NCBI GenBank assembly: GCA_002363865.1
Contig: DEWY01000015.1
Location: 248,001 to 312,000 of the forward strand
DNA length: 64,000 nt
Source of the DNA: Caulobacteraceae bacterium UBA3198
GTDB lineage: Bacteria > Pseudomonadota > Alphaproteobacteria > Caulobacterales > Caulobacteraceae
Direction of reading: 5' to 3'
The notes under the pieces are model-generated. The model searched no databases and was not told where the DNA came from. It worked only from the letters and a program-made list of their open reading frames with translations. This document shows positions 1 through 8,030 of the stretch, piece by piece; position 1 is the stretch's first letter; each line of letters starts with the position of its first letter. A program made the translations under genes and the position numbers.

Positions 1-382
1 AGCTGATCGCCAGCAGGTACAGGACGCCGACATTGATGTCGGAAACCACCCAGCCCGGCGCCAGCGGCACCACGGCCCAAGCGGCGAAGGCGAGGACGAA
101 GCTGATCAGGGGGGCCAGGATAAAGACCACCTTGTCGGCCCCATCCGGGATGACGATTTCCTTCAGCACGAACTTCAGGAAGTCGGCGAAAGACTGCAGC
201 AGGCCGAACGGACCCACGACATTGGGGCCTTTGCGCATCTGCACGCCGGCCCAGATCTTGCGGTCGGCCAGCAGCAGGAAGGCCAGCGACAGCAGGATCC
301 AGATCATGACGGCCAGGATCTGGCCCACGGTGATCAGCGTCCAGCCGCCCGGCGTCGCCCAGAAATTGGTGGTGGCGTCCAT
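1..382 (-). CDS. nuoH: NADH-quinone oxidoreductase subunit H, 5' part
   Basis: Membrane subunit at the junction of the peripheral and membrane arms of complex I, next to the quinone channel. The window holds only the first 127 codons. The protein begins MDATTNFW, followed by a hydrophobic helix with TLITVGQILAVMIWILL, then the family-typical loop LLADRKIWAGVQMRKGPNVV, then further hydrophobic segments. The start ATG lies 3 bp after the nuoG stop, so it is translated as part of the nuo operon. The 3' part lies beyond the left edge, so completeness cannot be judged. Identity is firm from the ADRKIWAGVQMRKGPN signature. Confidence 0.95.
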   Translation of the reverse strand, partial: MDATTNFWATPGGWTLITVGQILAVMIWILLSLAFLLLADRKIWAGVQMRKGPNVVGPFGLLQSFADFLKFVLKEIVIPDGADKVVFILAPLISFVLAFAAWAVVPLAPGWVVSDINVGVLYLLAIS

Positions 383-385
383 GCC

Positions 386-2425
386 CTACTCCGCGGCGAT
401 CTTTTCGGCGCCCGGCACGAGCGCCTGGCACTCGGCCATGGTCACGCTGGCGCGTGCGATCGGGTTGGTCAGATAGAAGGCCTTCACGGGACTCGCGAAG
501 GGCGCGTCCGACAGGTCGCCCTCCCCGCCGAGAACCGACAGGTCGAGCGCTCCGGGCGCGTCCGGCACATAGTCGATTCGGCCGAAGGTGGGGTGATCGG
601 CGAACAGCCGCGCACGCAGTTGGTCGAGGCTGTCATAGGGCAGCTTGGCGTCAAGCAGTTCGGACAGGGCCCGCAGGATGGCCCAGTCTTCCTTGGCCTC
701 GCCCTTGGGGAAGACCGCCCGCTCACCGCGTTGAACCCGGCCCTCGGTGTTCACATAGAGGCCGTTCTTCTCGGTATAGGCCGCGCCCGGCAGGATCACG
801 TCGGCCCGGTGCGCGCCGGCGTCCCCATGGGTGCCCATATAGACGACGAAGGCGTCGGTGGCCGACAGGTCCATCTCGTCGGCGCCCATCAGGAGCAACA
901 GGTCCGCGCCGCCCTTGGCGGTGAGCTCCAGTGCGCTCTTGCCGCCTTCCCGGGGGATGAAGCCCAGGTCGAGGCCGCCGACGCGGGCCGCAGCCGTATG
1001 CAGCACGTTCCAGGTCGCCTTGAAGGTCTCGGCCACGCCAGCAGCGGCCTTCACAACGGCTGCGCCGTCGCCGCGCGCCAGAGCGCCGGCGCCGAGGATC
1101 ACGGCGGCCTTCTCAGCGCCTTTGAACGCTTTGGCGAAGTCGCTGCGGGACTTGGACAGGCCGTTCAGCGTGTCGGCGCCCGCGCCCAGATAGTCATAGC
1201 CATAGCTCAGATCGGCCTGCTCGCCGATGACGCCGATCCGCAGGGCGCCGGCCAGCCAGCGCTTGCGCAGACGGGCGTTGAACACCGGCGCCTCCAGCCG
1301 GGGATTGGTCCCCACCAGCAGAATCACGTCGGCGTCCTCGATCCCGGCGATGGTTGAGTTCATCAGCCAGCTTTCCCGAGGACCATCGCCCAGGGCCATG
1401 CCGTCCTGGCGGCAGTCGAGGCTGGTGACGCCCAGGCCGCCGAACAGATCCAGGGCCGCCTTCATGGACTCAGCGTCCTGCAGGTCGCCGGCGATGACGC
1501 CGATGCGCTCGGGCGCGGTCGCTTTCACCTTGGCGGCGACCGTCTGCAGCGCTTCGGCCCAGGTCGCAGGACGCAGCTTGCCGTTCTCGCGGATGTACGG
1601 GCGATCCAGGCGCTGCCGTGACAGGCCATCGACGGCGTAGCGGGTCTTGTCGCTGATCCACTCTTCGTTGACGTCGTCATTGATGCGCGGCAGCACACGC
1701 AGCACGGCCGGACCGCGGGCGTCGACCCGAATGGCCGAGCCGAGGGCGTCCATGACGTCGATGCTCTCGGTCTTCTTCAACTCCCAGGGCCGGGCGTTGA
1801 AGGCGTAGGGCTTGGACGTCAGGGCGCCGACGGGGCAGAGGTCAATAACGTTGGCGCTCAGTTCGGACGTGACGGCCGCGTCGAGATAGGTCGTGATTTC
1901 AACGTCTTCGCCACGGGAGATCAGACCGATCTCCGGCACGCCGGCCACCTCGGTGACGAAGCGCACGCAGCGTGTGCACTGGATGCAGCGGGTCATCACC
2001 GTCTTGATGAGCGGACCCATGAATTTCTCTTCGACCGCGCGCTTGTTCTCGCCGTAGCGGGAATCATCGCGGCCATAGCCCATGGCTTGGTCCTGCAGGT
2101 CGCACTCGCCGCCCTGATCGCAGATCGGGCAATCCAGCGGGTGGTTGATCAGCAGGAACTCCATCACCCCGTGACGGGCCTTCTTGACCATCGGGGTGTC
2201 GGTGAAGATCTCCTGGCCTTCGGCCGCCGGCAGGGCGCAGGAGGCCTGCGGCTTGGGCGGGCCAGGCTTCACCTCGACCAGACACATACGGCAGTTGCCG
2301 GCGATGGACAGGCGCTCGTGATAGCAGAAGCGCGGGATTTCCTTCCCGGCCAGCTCCGCGACCTGAAGCACCGTCATGCCAGGTTCAAACTCGACCTCGA
2401 CGCCGTCGACCTTTGCGATGGGCAT
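386..2425 (-). CDS. nuoG: NADH-quinone oxidoreductase subunit G
   Basis: Large iron-sulfur subunit of the peripheral arm of complex I (679 aa), carrying electrons from NuoF toward NuoI/NuoB. The N-terminal ferredoxin-like domain shows the [2Fe-2S] cysteines in CYHERLSIAGNCRMC. The next cluster motif is HPLDCPICDQGGECDLQD (His plus three Cys), then CIQCTRCVRF with a distal Cys in IDLCPVGALTSKP. The rest is a degenerate molybdopterin-oxidoreductase fold with no obvious cofactor motif, as is usual for NuoG. The length suits the alphaproteobacterial/mitochondrial 75-kDa type rather than the longer E. coli form. It starts 5 bp after the nuoF stop. Confidence 0.97.
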   Translation of the reverse strand: MPIAKVDGVEVEFEPGMTVLQVAELAGKEIPRFCYHERLSIAGNCRMCLVEVKPGPPKPQASCALPAAEGQEIFTDTPMVKKARHGVMEFLLINHPLDCPICDQGGECDLQDQAMGYGRDDSRYGENKRAVEEKFMGPLIKTVMTRCIQCTRCVRFVTEVAGVPEIGLISRGEDVEITTYLDAAVTSELSANVIDLCPVGALTSKPYAFNARPWELKKTESIDVMDALGSAIRVDARGPAVLRVLPRINDDVNEEWISDKTRYAVDGLSRQRLDRPYIRENGKLRPATWAEALQTVAAKVKATAPERIGVIAGDLQDAESMKAALDLFGGLGVTSLDCRQDGMALGDGPRESWLMNSTIAGIEDADVILLVGTNPRLEAPVFNARLRKRWLAGALRIGVIGEQADLSYGYDYLGAGADTLNGLSKSRSDFAKAFKGAEKAAVILGAGALARGDGAAVVKAAAGVAETFKATWNVLHTAAARVGGLDLGFIPREGGKSALELTAKGGADLLLLMGADEMDLSATDAFVVYMGTHGDAGAHRADVILPGAAYTEKNGLYVNTEGRVQRGERAVFPKGEAKEDWAILRALSELLDAKLPYDSLDQLRARLFADHPTFGRIDYVPDAPGALDLSVLGGEGDLSDAPFASPVKAFYLTNPIARASVTMAECQALVPGAEKIAAE

Positions 2426-2430
2426 GTCTT

Positions 2431-3747
2431 TTACTCCGCAGCCACGAGCGTGGCGCCCTGCACGTGCGGGCGCCCGGCGCGGTACTGGGTGATGCGATCC
2501 TCCACCTCATGGCGGAAGTGACGGAAGAGACCCTGGATCGGCCAGGCGGCGGCGTCGCCGAGGCCGCAGATGGTGTGGCCTTCGACCTGGGAGGCCACGT
2601 CGAGCAACATGTCGATCTCGGCCATGTCTGCCTCGCCCGTCACCATCCGCTCCATGACCCGCCACATCCAGCCGGTGCCTTCACGGCATGGCGTGCACTG
2701 GCCGCAGCTCTCATGCTTGTAGAAGTAGGACAGCCGGGCGATCGACTTCACAACGTCGGCGTCCTTGTCCATGACAATGACCGCCGCAGTGCCGAGCCCG
2801 GAGCGCATCTCGCGCAGGGAATCGAAGTCCATCAGCGCAGTCTCGGCCATCTCGGCGGTGATCATCGGCACCGACGAGCCGCCGGGAATGACCGCCTTCA
2901 GATTGCCCCAGCCGCCGCGAATGCCACCACAATGCTCTTCCAGCAGCTGGCGCAGAGGGATCGACATGGTCTCTTCGACCACGCAGGGCCGGTTCACATG
3001 GCCGGAAATGGCCATCAACTTGGTGCCGGTGTTGTTGGGCCGGCCAAAGCCCGCGAACCACTCAGCCCCGCGGCGCAGGATCGAGCCCACCGTGGCGATG
3101 GTCTCGACATTGTTGATGGTGGTCGGGCAGCCATAGATGCCGGCGCCGGCCGGGAACGGCGGCTTCAGGCGAGGCTGGCCCTTCTTGCCCTCCAGGCTCT
3201 CCATCAGGGCGGTCTCGTCGCCGCAGATATAGGCCCCGCCCCCGTGCGTCACATAGAGCTCGAAGTCCCAGCCATGAACATTGTCCTTGCCGATCAGCCG
3301 GGCCTCGTAGGCCTGCTTGATCGCCGCTTCGAGCCGCTCGCGCTCAAAGACATATTCGCCGCGGATATAGATGTAGCAGGCATGCGCGCGGATCGCGTAG
3401 CTGGCGATCAGGCAGCCCTCGATCAGCAGGTGCGGATCGTTGCGCAGGATTTCGCGGTCCTTGCAGGTGCCCGGCTCGGACTCATCGGCGTTGACCACGA
3501 GGTAATGCGGCCGCTCGCTTTCCTGCTTGGGCATGAAAGTCCACTTCAGGCCGGTGCCAAACCCCGCCCCGCCGCGACCGCGCAGACCGGAGTTCTTGAC
3601 CTGATCGCAGATCCATTCCGGCGTCTGCGACAGGATTTCCCGCACGCCATTCCAGGCCCCGCGCCGCTTCGCGCCCTCAAGGCCGAAGTCGTGCAGGCCA
3701 TAGAGGTTCGTGAAGATGCGGTCCTTGTCTTCGAGAATCCCGACCAC
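2431..3747 (-). CDS. nuoF: NADH-quinone oxidoreductase subunit F
   Basis: NADH-binding flavoprotein subunit of complex I (about 438 aa), which oxidises NADH through FMN and passes electrons to its [4Fe-4S] cluster. FMN/NADH-binding glycine-rich motifs are GLRGRGGAGFGTGLKW near the N-terminus and GGGAYICGDETAL mid-protein. The C-terminal cluster motif is ESCGQCTPCREGTGW with a later Cys in TICGLGDAAAWP. The frame is open further upstream. I chose the GTG at 3745-3747 because the protein then begins VGILEDKDRIFTNLYG as expected for the family, an AAGGAG lies 10 nt before it, and longer versions would overlap the upstream membrane ORF. Confidence 0.94.
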   Translation of the reverse strand: MVGILEDKDRIFTNLYGLHDFGLEGAKRRGAWNGVREILSQTPEWICDQVKNSGLRGRGGAGFGTGLKWTFMPKQESERPHYLVVNADESEPGTCKDREILRNDPHLLIEGCLIASYAIRAHACYIYIRGEYVFERERLEAAIKQAYEARLIGKDNVHGWDFELYVTHGGGAYICGDETALMESLEGKKGQPRLKPPFPAGAGIYGCPTTINNVETIATVGSILRRGAEWFAGFGRPNNTGTKLMAISGHVNRPCVVEETMSIPLRQLLEEHCGGIRGGWGNLKAVIPGGSSVPMITAEMAETALMDFDSLREMRSGLGTAAVIVMDKDADVVKSIARLSYFYKHESCGQCTPCREGTGWMWRVMERMVTGEADMAEIDMLLDVASQVEGHTICGLGDAAAWPIQGLFRHFRHEVEDRITQYRAGRPHVQGATLVAAE

Positions 3748-3752
3748 GCCCC

Positions 3753-3962
3753 TCAAACTCCTTCTTTCGCGCGCCGGAAGGCGGCGATGAACCAGATCTG
3801 CGCCGCAAACCCTGCCGCCAGGGCGACGCCGAAAATGGCGAACAGCCAGTCCTGCCCCGAAACCAGCGCGCCAACCACGGCAGCGATCGCCGCAGCGAGG
3901 CACAGGCCGTTGATCACCGCCATGCGCATGAACCGCGCCTTGATGCCCGGTTCTGCGCTCAC
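3753..3962 (-). CDS. small two-helix membrane protein inside the nuo operon
   Basis: A 69-aa protein with no function I recognise. A short polar N-terminus (SAEPGIKARFMRM) is followed by two hydrophobic segments, roughly residues 15-36 and 41-60, and a basic tail (FRRAKEGV), so it should be a small inner-membrane hairpin. The GTG start overlaps the nuoE stop in a GTGA junction, and nuoF follows 5 bp later, so it is translationally coupled to complex I subunits. The position suggests an assembly or accessory role for complex I, but that is inference from context only. Homologous ORFs at this place in other Caulobacteraceae would support it. Confidence 0.75.
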   Translation of the reverse strand: MSAEPGIKARFMRMAVINGLCLAAAIAAVVGALVSGQDWLFAIFGVALAAGFAAQIWFIAAFRRAKEGV

Positions 3963-4642
3963 GCCGTCGGCTCCGCCTTGGCCTTCGGCTTGGGCGCGGC
4001 GTTGGGGATCTTTTTCAGCGGCTTGGCCGCCGAACCGTCATAGAGGGCCGGATCGGACAGAGTTAGCGGACCGCCCTCGGGCGCCGATCCCTGGCGCTTC
4101 GTCGCTGAGCCCGGCGCAGGCGCCTTGCCGACGGCGAAATCGTCCAGCAGGGCCTCGAAGCTCTCCGGCGTCAGATCTTCGTAATAATAGTCGTTGATCG
4201 CAGCCATGGGGGCGTTGGCGCATGCGCCCAGGCACTCGACTTCCTGCCAATAGAATTTGCCGTCGGCTGAGAGGTGATCCTTCGCACCGATCTTGCGCTT
4301 GCAGACCGCCATCAGGCTCTCCGACCCGCGCAGCTGGCAGGGCGTGGTGCCGCAGACCTGAACCAGGGCGACGCTGCCCACCGGCTCCAGCATGAACATG
4401 GTGTAGAAGGTCGCGACCTCCAGCACCCGGATGCGGGCCATGCCGAGCATCTCGGCCACGGTGCGGATGGCGGGCTCACTGACCCAGCCGTCCTGCTTCT
4501 GGATCAGCCACAGGATCGGGATCACCGCCGACTGCTGACGGCCTTGCGGGAACTTGGCGATCCACCACTTGGCCTTTTCCAGCGTCTCGGGCTGGAAGGC
4601 GAAGCTGGTGGGCTGGTTGGGCGAAAGACGACGAACGCTCAC
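3959..4642 (-). CDS. nuoE: NADH-quinone oxidoreductase subunit E
   Basis: [2Fe-2S] thioredoxin-fold subunit of the NADH dehydrogenase module (227 aa). Cluster ligands are visible as VCGTTPCQLRG and, about 40 residues later, VECLGACANAPM. The N-terminus RLSPNQPTSFAFQPETLEKA is typical of alphaproteobacterial NuoE/24-kDa proteins. The C-terminal 50 residues are a low-complexity Ala/Pro/Lys extension (NAAPKPKAKAEPTA) beyond the conserved domain, as is common in this group. It lies 7 bp after the SnoaL-like ORF and overlaps the small membrane ORF by 4 bp. Confidence 0.96.
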   Translation of the reverse strand: MSVRRLSPNQPTSFAFQPETLEKAKWWIAKFPQGRQQSAVIPILWLIQKQDGWVSEPAIRTVAEMLGMARIRVLEVATFYTMFMLEPVGSVALVQVCGTTPCQLRGSESLMAVCKRKIGAKDHLSADGKFYWQEVECLGACANAPMAAINDYYYEDLTPESFEALLDDFAVGKAPAPGSATKRQGSAPEGGPLTLSDPALYDGSAAKPLKKIPNAAPKPKAKAEPTA

Positions 4643-4649
4643 ATGCCCC

Positions 4650-5000
4650 TCACTTGACGAAGTCGATGCGGGCGATCTTGCCGCCGGCGATGGTGTAGAT
4701 GGCGGCCACTTCGAAGCTCACCGGACCTGGCTTGCGATAGACCCGCTCGTGATCGATCACCCGGTCGCCGATGACGATCCGATGGGCCAGCTCGGCGCGG
4801 TTCTGCGGATGCTCGGCGAACAGGGCCACGTGCTTGGCCCGGAAGGCCCCAAGGCCGTCCACGGTCACCGCGCCATTGAAGTCGGCGACGATCAGATCGT
4901 CGGCGAAGAAGCCGCAAAGGGCGTCCACGTCCTGGGCATTGTAGGCGTCGAGCTGACCCTGGGCCAAGTCCGCCGCGGTGGGAGACGTCACCGCATTCAT
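4650..5000 (-). CDS. SnoaL/NTF2-like protein inside the nuo operon
   Basis: A 116-aa protein with an NTF2-like fold (SnoaL/steroid delta-isomerase type). The pattern is an N-terminal helix (GQLDAYNAQDVDALCGFFADDLIVADF), a middle beta segment (HRIVIGDRVIDHERVYRK) and a terminal strand (AAIYTIAGGKIARIDFVK). Members of this fold bind small hydrophobic ligands or act as isomerases; no substrate can be read from the sequence. The ATG overlaps the nuoD stop by 4 bp (ATGA), and nuoE follows after 7 bp, so it is co-translated with complex I. A complex I role is possible but not shown. The frame is open far upstream opposite nuoD; that extension is a shadow. Confidence 0.8.
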   Translation of the reverse strand: MNAVTSPTAADLAQGQLDAYNAQDVDALCGFFADDLIVADFNGAVTVDGLGAFRAKHVALFAEHPQNRAELAHRIVIGDRVIDHERVYRKPGPVSFEVAAIYTIAGGKIARIDFVK

Positions 5001-6232
5001 CGGTCGATCTCCCCGAACACGATGTCCAGCGAGCCGAGAATGGCCGAGACGTCGGCCAGCATGTGGCCGCGGTTCATCCAGTCCATGGCCTGCAGGTGCG
5101 GATAGCCGGGCGCGCGGATCTTGCACTTGTAGGGCTTGTTGGAGCCGTCGGAGACCAGGAAGACGCCGAACTCGCCCTTGGGCGCCTCGACGCAGGCATA
5201 GACCTCGCCCGGCGGGGTCCGATAGCCCTCGGTGAACAGCTTGAAGTGATGGATGAGCGCTTCCATCGAGCGCTTCATCTCGCCACGTCGCGGCGCACCG
5301 ATCTTGTTGTCCTCGATGAGCACCGGGCCGGGGGTCTTTTCCAGGCGATCGCAGCACTGCTTCATGATGCGGACCGACTGGCGCATCTCTTCCATGCGGC
5401 AGAGATAGCGGTCGTAGCAGTCGCCGTTCACGCCGAGCGGAATGTCGAATTCCAGCTCGTTGTAGCACTCGTAGGGCTGGTTGCGCCGCAGGTCCCAGGC
5501 GATGCCCGAGCCTCGCACCATCACGCCGGAGAAGCCCCAGTCGAGGGCCTCTTGCTTGCTGACCACGCCGATATCGACGTTGCGCTGCTTGAAGATACGG
5601 TTGCCGGTGATCAGGCTGTCGATGTCGTTGAGCGCCTTGGGGAAGGCGTCGCACCAGGCCGAAATGTCGGCCACCAGGGCCGGCGGCAGGTCCTGGCGCA
5701 CACCGCCGACGCGGAAATAGTTGGCGTGCAGCCGGGCGCCCGAGGCCCGCTCATAGAAGACCATGAGCTTTTCGCGCTCTTCGAAGCCCCAAAGCGGCGG
5801 GGTCAGCGCGCCCACGTCCATGGCCTGGGTCGTGACGTTGAGCAGGTGGTTCAGGATGCGGCCGATTTCCGAATAGAGCACCCGGATCAGCTGGGCGCGG
5901 TACGGGACCTCGACAGCCAGCAGCTTCTCGATGGCGAGCACATAGGCGTGCTCCTGGTTCATTGGAGCCACATAGTCCAGGCGATCGAAATAGGGGATCG
6001 TCTGCTGATAGGGCCGGTACTCCATCAGCTTCTCGGTGCCGCGATGGAGCAGACCCACATGGGGGTCCACCCGCTCCACAACTTCGCCGTCCAGCTCCAG
6101 GATCAGGCGCAGCACGCCGTGCGCGGCCGGATGCTGGGGACCGAAGTTGATCGTGAACTTGCGGATCTCGGTTTCGGTGGAGGGGCTGTGGGCCAGCTGG
6201 GCCTCGGACGCGGGGACGACTTCGCCGGTCAT
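4997..6232 (-). CDS. nuoD: NADH-quinone oxidoreductase subunit D
   Basis: 49-kDa-type subunit of complex I (411 aa). With NuoB it forms the quinone-binding pocket at the end of the iron-sulfur chain. Family signatures are FTINFGPQHPAAHGVLRL near the N-terminus, DPHVGLLHRGTEKLME, and the C-terminal YPHLQAMDWMNRGHMLADVS and ILGSLDIVFGEIDR. The family descends from the NiFe hydrogenase large subunit and has lost the metal ligands. The start overlaps the nuoC stop by 4 bp, and its own stop overlaps the next ORF by 4 bp. Separate nuoC and nuoD genes, rather than a fusion, are normal for this group. Confidence 0.97.
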   Translation of the reverse strand: MTGEVVPASEAQLAHSPSTETEIRKFTINFGPQHPAAHGVLRLILELDGEVVERVDPHVGLLHRGTEKLMEYRPYQQTIPYFDRLDYVAPMNQEHAYVLAIEKLLAVEVPYRAQLIRVLYSEIGRILNHLLNVTTQAMDVGALTPPLWGFEEREKLMVFYERASGARLHANYFRVGGVRQDLPPALVADISAWCDAFPKALNDIDSLITGNRIFKQRNVDIGVVSKQEALDWGFSGVMVRGSGIAWDLRRNQPYECYNELEFDIPLGVNGDCYDRYLCRMEEMRQSVRIMKQCCDRLEKTPGPVLIEDNKIGAPRRGEMKRSMEALIHHFKLFTEGYRTPPGEVYACVEAPKGEFGVFLVSDGSNKPYKCKIRAPGYPHLQAMDWMNRGHMLADVSAILGSLDIVFGEIDR

Positions 6233-6858
6233 GCCTTGGGCTCCGCCTTTTCGTCACCCGGAAGGGCGGCGAAGCCGCGCTCGGCGCCTTCCCAGGGGCT
6301 GAGGAAGTCCCAGTTGCGCCACTCGGTCATCTTGATGGGCTCATAGACCACGCGCTTGAGCTCGTCGTCATAGCGCAGCTCCACATAGCCGCTCATGGGG
6401 AAGTCCTTGCGCAGCGGATGGCCGTGGAAGCCATAGTCGGTGAGGATGCGGCGCAGGTCCGGATGGCCTTCGAAGAAGACCCCGTACATGTCGAAAGCCT
6501 CGCGCTCATACCAGTTGGCGCAGGGATAGGCCGGGGTCGCGGTGGGCACCGGGGTGTCCTCGTCCGTCACCAGCTTGACCCGCACCCGCAGGTTCTTGCT
6601 CATCGACAGCAGGTGATAGACCACCTCGAAGCGCTTCTCCCGCTCGGGGTAATCCACGGCCGTCAGGTCGATCATCACCTCGAACCGATAGTCGGGGTGG
6701 TCGCGCAGGAAGGTCAGGGCGTCGACAATGCGCGGCAGCGGCGCGCTGAGCGACAGTTCGTCATAGGCCACGTGGGCGGCAGTCAGGGCGCCGGCGCTGT
6801 TGGCCACCATGGCCTGACCAAGCGCCTGCAGATCGGCGGCGGAGACGGGCCAGCTCAT
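6229..6858 (-). CDS. nuoC: NADH-quinone oxidoreductase subunit C
   Basis: 30-kDa-type subunit of complex I (209 aa), a structural part of the quinone module that packs on NuoD. The family signature ANWYEREAFDMYGVFFEGHPDLRRILTD is present, cut here as ANWYEREAFDMYGV and FEGHPDLRRILTDYGF, followed by GHPLRKDFPMSGY. The N-terminal 50 residues vary. The C-terminus ends in a charged tail (GDEKAEPKA). It overlaps nuoB by 4 bp (ATGA) upstream and nuoD by 4 bp downstream. Confidence 0.97.
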   Translation of the reverse strand: MSWPVSAADLQALGQAMVANSAGALTAAHVAYDELSLSAPLPRIVDALTFLRDHPDYRFEVMIDLTAVDYPEREKRFEVVYHLLSMSKNLRVRVKLVTDEDTPVPTATPAYPCANWYEREAFDMYGVFFEGHPDLRRILTDYGFHGHPLRKDFPMSGYVELRYDDELKRVVYEPIKMTEWRNWDFLSPWEGAERGFAALPGDEKAEPKA

Positions 6859-7415
6859 CGTTCGATCGTCCCGGTGCGGCGGATCTTCTTCTGGAGCTGC
6901 AGCACACCGTAGACCAGCGCCTCGGCCGTCGGCGGGCAGCCGGGCACATAGATGTCCACCGGCACGATGCGGTCACAGCCGCGGACGACCGAATAGCTGA
7001 AATAGTAGTAGCCGCCGCCATTGGCGCAGGAGCCCATGGAGATGACGTAGCGCGGGTCCGGCATCTGGTCGTAGACCTTGCGCAGGGCCGGAGCCATCTT
7101 GTTGCACAGGGTGCCGGCTACGATCATCACGTCCGACTGACGCGGGCTGGCCCGCGGCGCGAAGCCGTAGCGCTCCAGGTCATAGCGAGGCATCGAAGCC
7201 TGCATCATCTCGACGGCGCAGCAGGCCAGACCGAAGGTCATCCACATCAGCGAGCCGGTGCGCGCCCAGGTGATCAGATCATCGGCGGCCGCGGTGATGA
7301 AGCCCTTGTCGGCCAGCTGGTCGTTGACCCCATCGAAGAAGGGATCGTGAATCTTGGGGTCATAGCCCTCGACGGTCGCCCGGGCGGCCGAATTGGCCGG
7401 AACGATCACTCCCAT
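6855..7415 (-). CDS. nuoB: NADH-quinone oxidoreductase subunit B
   Basis: PSST-type subunit (186 aa) carrying cluster N2, which hands electrons to quinone. Cysteine ligands are visible in MTFGLACCAVEMMQ, VAGTLCNKMAPAL, MGSCANGGGYYYFSY and VPGCPPTAEALVYG. I chose the ATG at 7413-7415 (MGVIVPANS). The frame is open seven codons further upstream, but that would lie inside nuoA. From this start nuoA and nuoB overlap by 10 bp. The CC pair followed by C and CP is diagnostic of the family. Confidence 0.96.
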   Translation of the reverse strand: MGVIVPANSAARATVEGYDPKIHDPFFDGVNDQLADKGFITAAADDLITWARTGSLMWMTFGLACCAVEMMQASMPRYDLERYGFAPRASPRQSDVMIVAGTLCNKMAPALRKVYDQMPDPRYVISMGSCANGGGYYYFSYSVVRGCDRIVPVDIYVPGCPPTAEALVYGVLQLQKKIRRTGTIER

Positions 7416-7783
7416 TCGAGGGCCCCCTTCTTCCATTCATAGATGAAGCCGACAGTCAGAATGCCCAGGAAGGTCATCATCGACCAGAAGGCGAACTGCA
7501 TGGCTTCGGTGGGCAGGTTCATCAGGCTGACGGCCCAGGGGAACAGGAACGCGACCTCGAGGTCGAAGATGATGAAGAGGATCGAGACCAGATAGAACCG
7601 GACATCGAACTTCATCCGCGCATCGTCGAAGGCGTTGAAGCCGCACTCGTAGGTCGACAGCTTTTCCGGGTCGGGCGCCTTGGGCGCCAGCACGGCGGCG
7701 GCCAGCACGAAGGCCAGGCCCAGAACCGCCGCGATCCCCAGGAAAATCACGATGGGCAGGTACTGCAGAAGGAACGCGTTCAT
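7406..7783 (-). CDS. nuoA: NADH-quinone oxidoreductase subunit A
   Basis: Small membrane subunit of complex I (125 aa) with three transmembrane helices, about residues 8-30, 65-85 and 95-117. The loop KLSTYECGFNAFDDARMKFDVRFYL between helices 1 and 2 is the family signature. The start at 7781-7783 (MNAFLLQYLP) is the first in-frame Met before a hydrophobic helix. The longer open frame upstream reads through the promoter region and has no homologous look. This is the first gene of the operon. Confidence 0.96.
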   Translation of the reverse strand: MNAFLLQYLPIVIFLGIAAVLGLAFVLAAAVLAPKAPDPEKLSTYECGFNAFDDARMKFDVRFYLVSILFIIFDLEVAFLFPWAVSLMNLPTEAMQFAFWSMMTFLGILTVGFIYEWKKGALEWE

Positions 7784-7808
7784 GGAGTCCTCGAAGGAGT
7801 CGCGGGCC

Positions 7809-7837
7809 CTTCTAGACCAGCAATGCGCAGGGTTCAA
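7809..7837 (-). promoter_or_regulatory. candidate sigma70-type promoter of the nuo operon
   Basis: On the minus strand TTGAAC (7832-7837), a 17-nt spacer and TAGAAG (7809-7814) lie about 25 bp before the nuoA ATG. The spacing is ideal and the -35 matches 5 of 6; the -10 is weaker. Three GANTC (CcrM-type) sites lie in the same leader at 7785, 7797 and 7844. Prediction by eye; no transcript start is known. Confidence 0.4.
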
Positions 7838-7947
7838 ACAGCGGATTCCGACAACAGAGATACGCCACAGCCACGCCCGCTGCGGCTGCGGCCAGACGTC
7901 GCGAGGTGAGCGGCGCGCCTGAGAAGCGGGCAAGGACGGGATTATTC

Positions 7948-7962
7948 TGCGAATGCTTCGCA
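7948..7962. repeat. 6-bp inverted repeat upstream of the AbgT transporter
   Basis: TGCGAA, 3 nt (TGC), TTCGCA: a perfect dyad about 70 bp before the TTG start of the transporter, in the 247-bp divergent region between nuoA and that gene. It could be an operator for a dimeric regulator. Apart from this and the nuo promoter I see nothing else in the region. Confidence 0.4.
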
Positions 7963-8030
7963 AGAACCGTCACGGCGGTTTGCGCGCCCTCCCCCGCGCC
8001 CTAGGCTGATCGCTCAGCGGGGAGGAGAAA

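Noticed and set aside
2413..4197. 594-codon plus-strand frame opposite nuoF/nuoE
   Set aside because: Antisense of certain complex I genes; no protein family resemblance.
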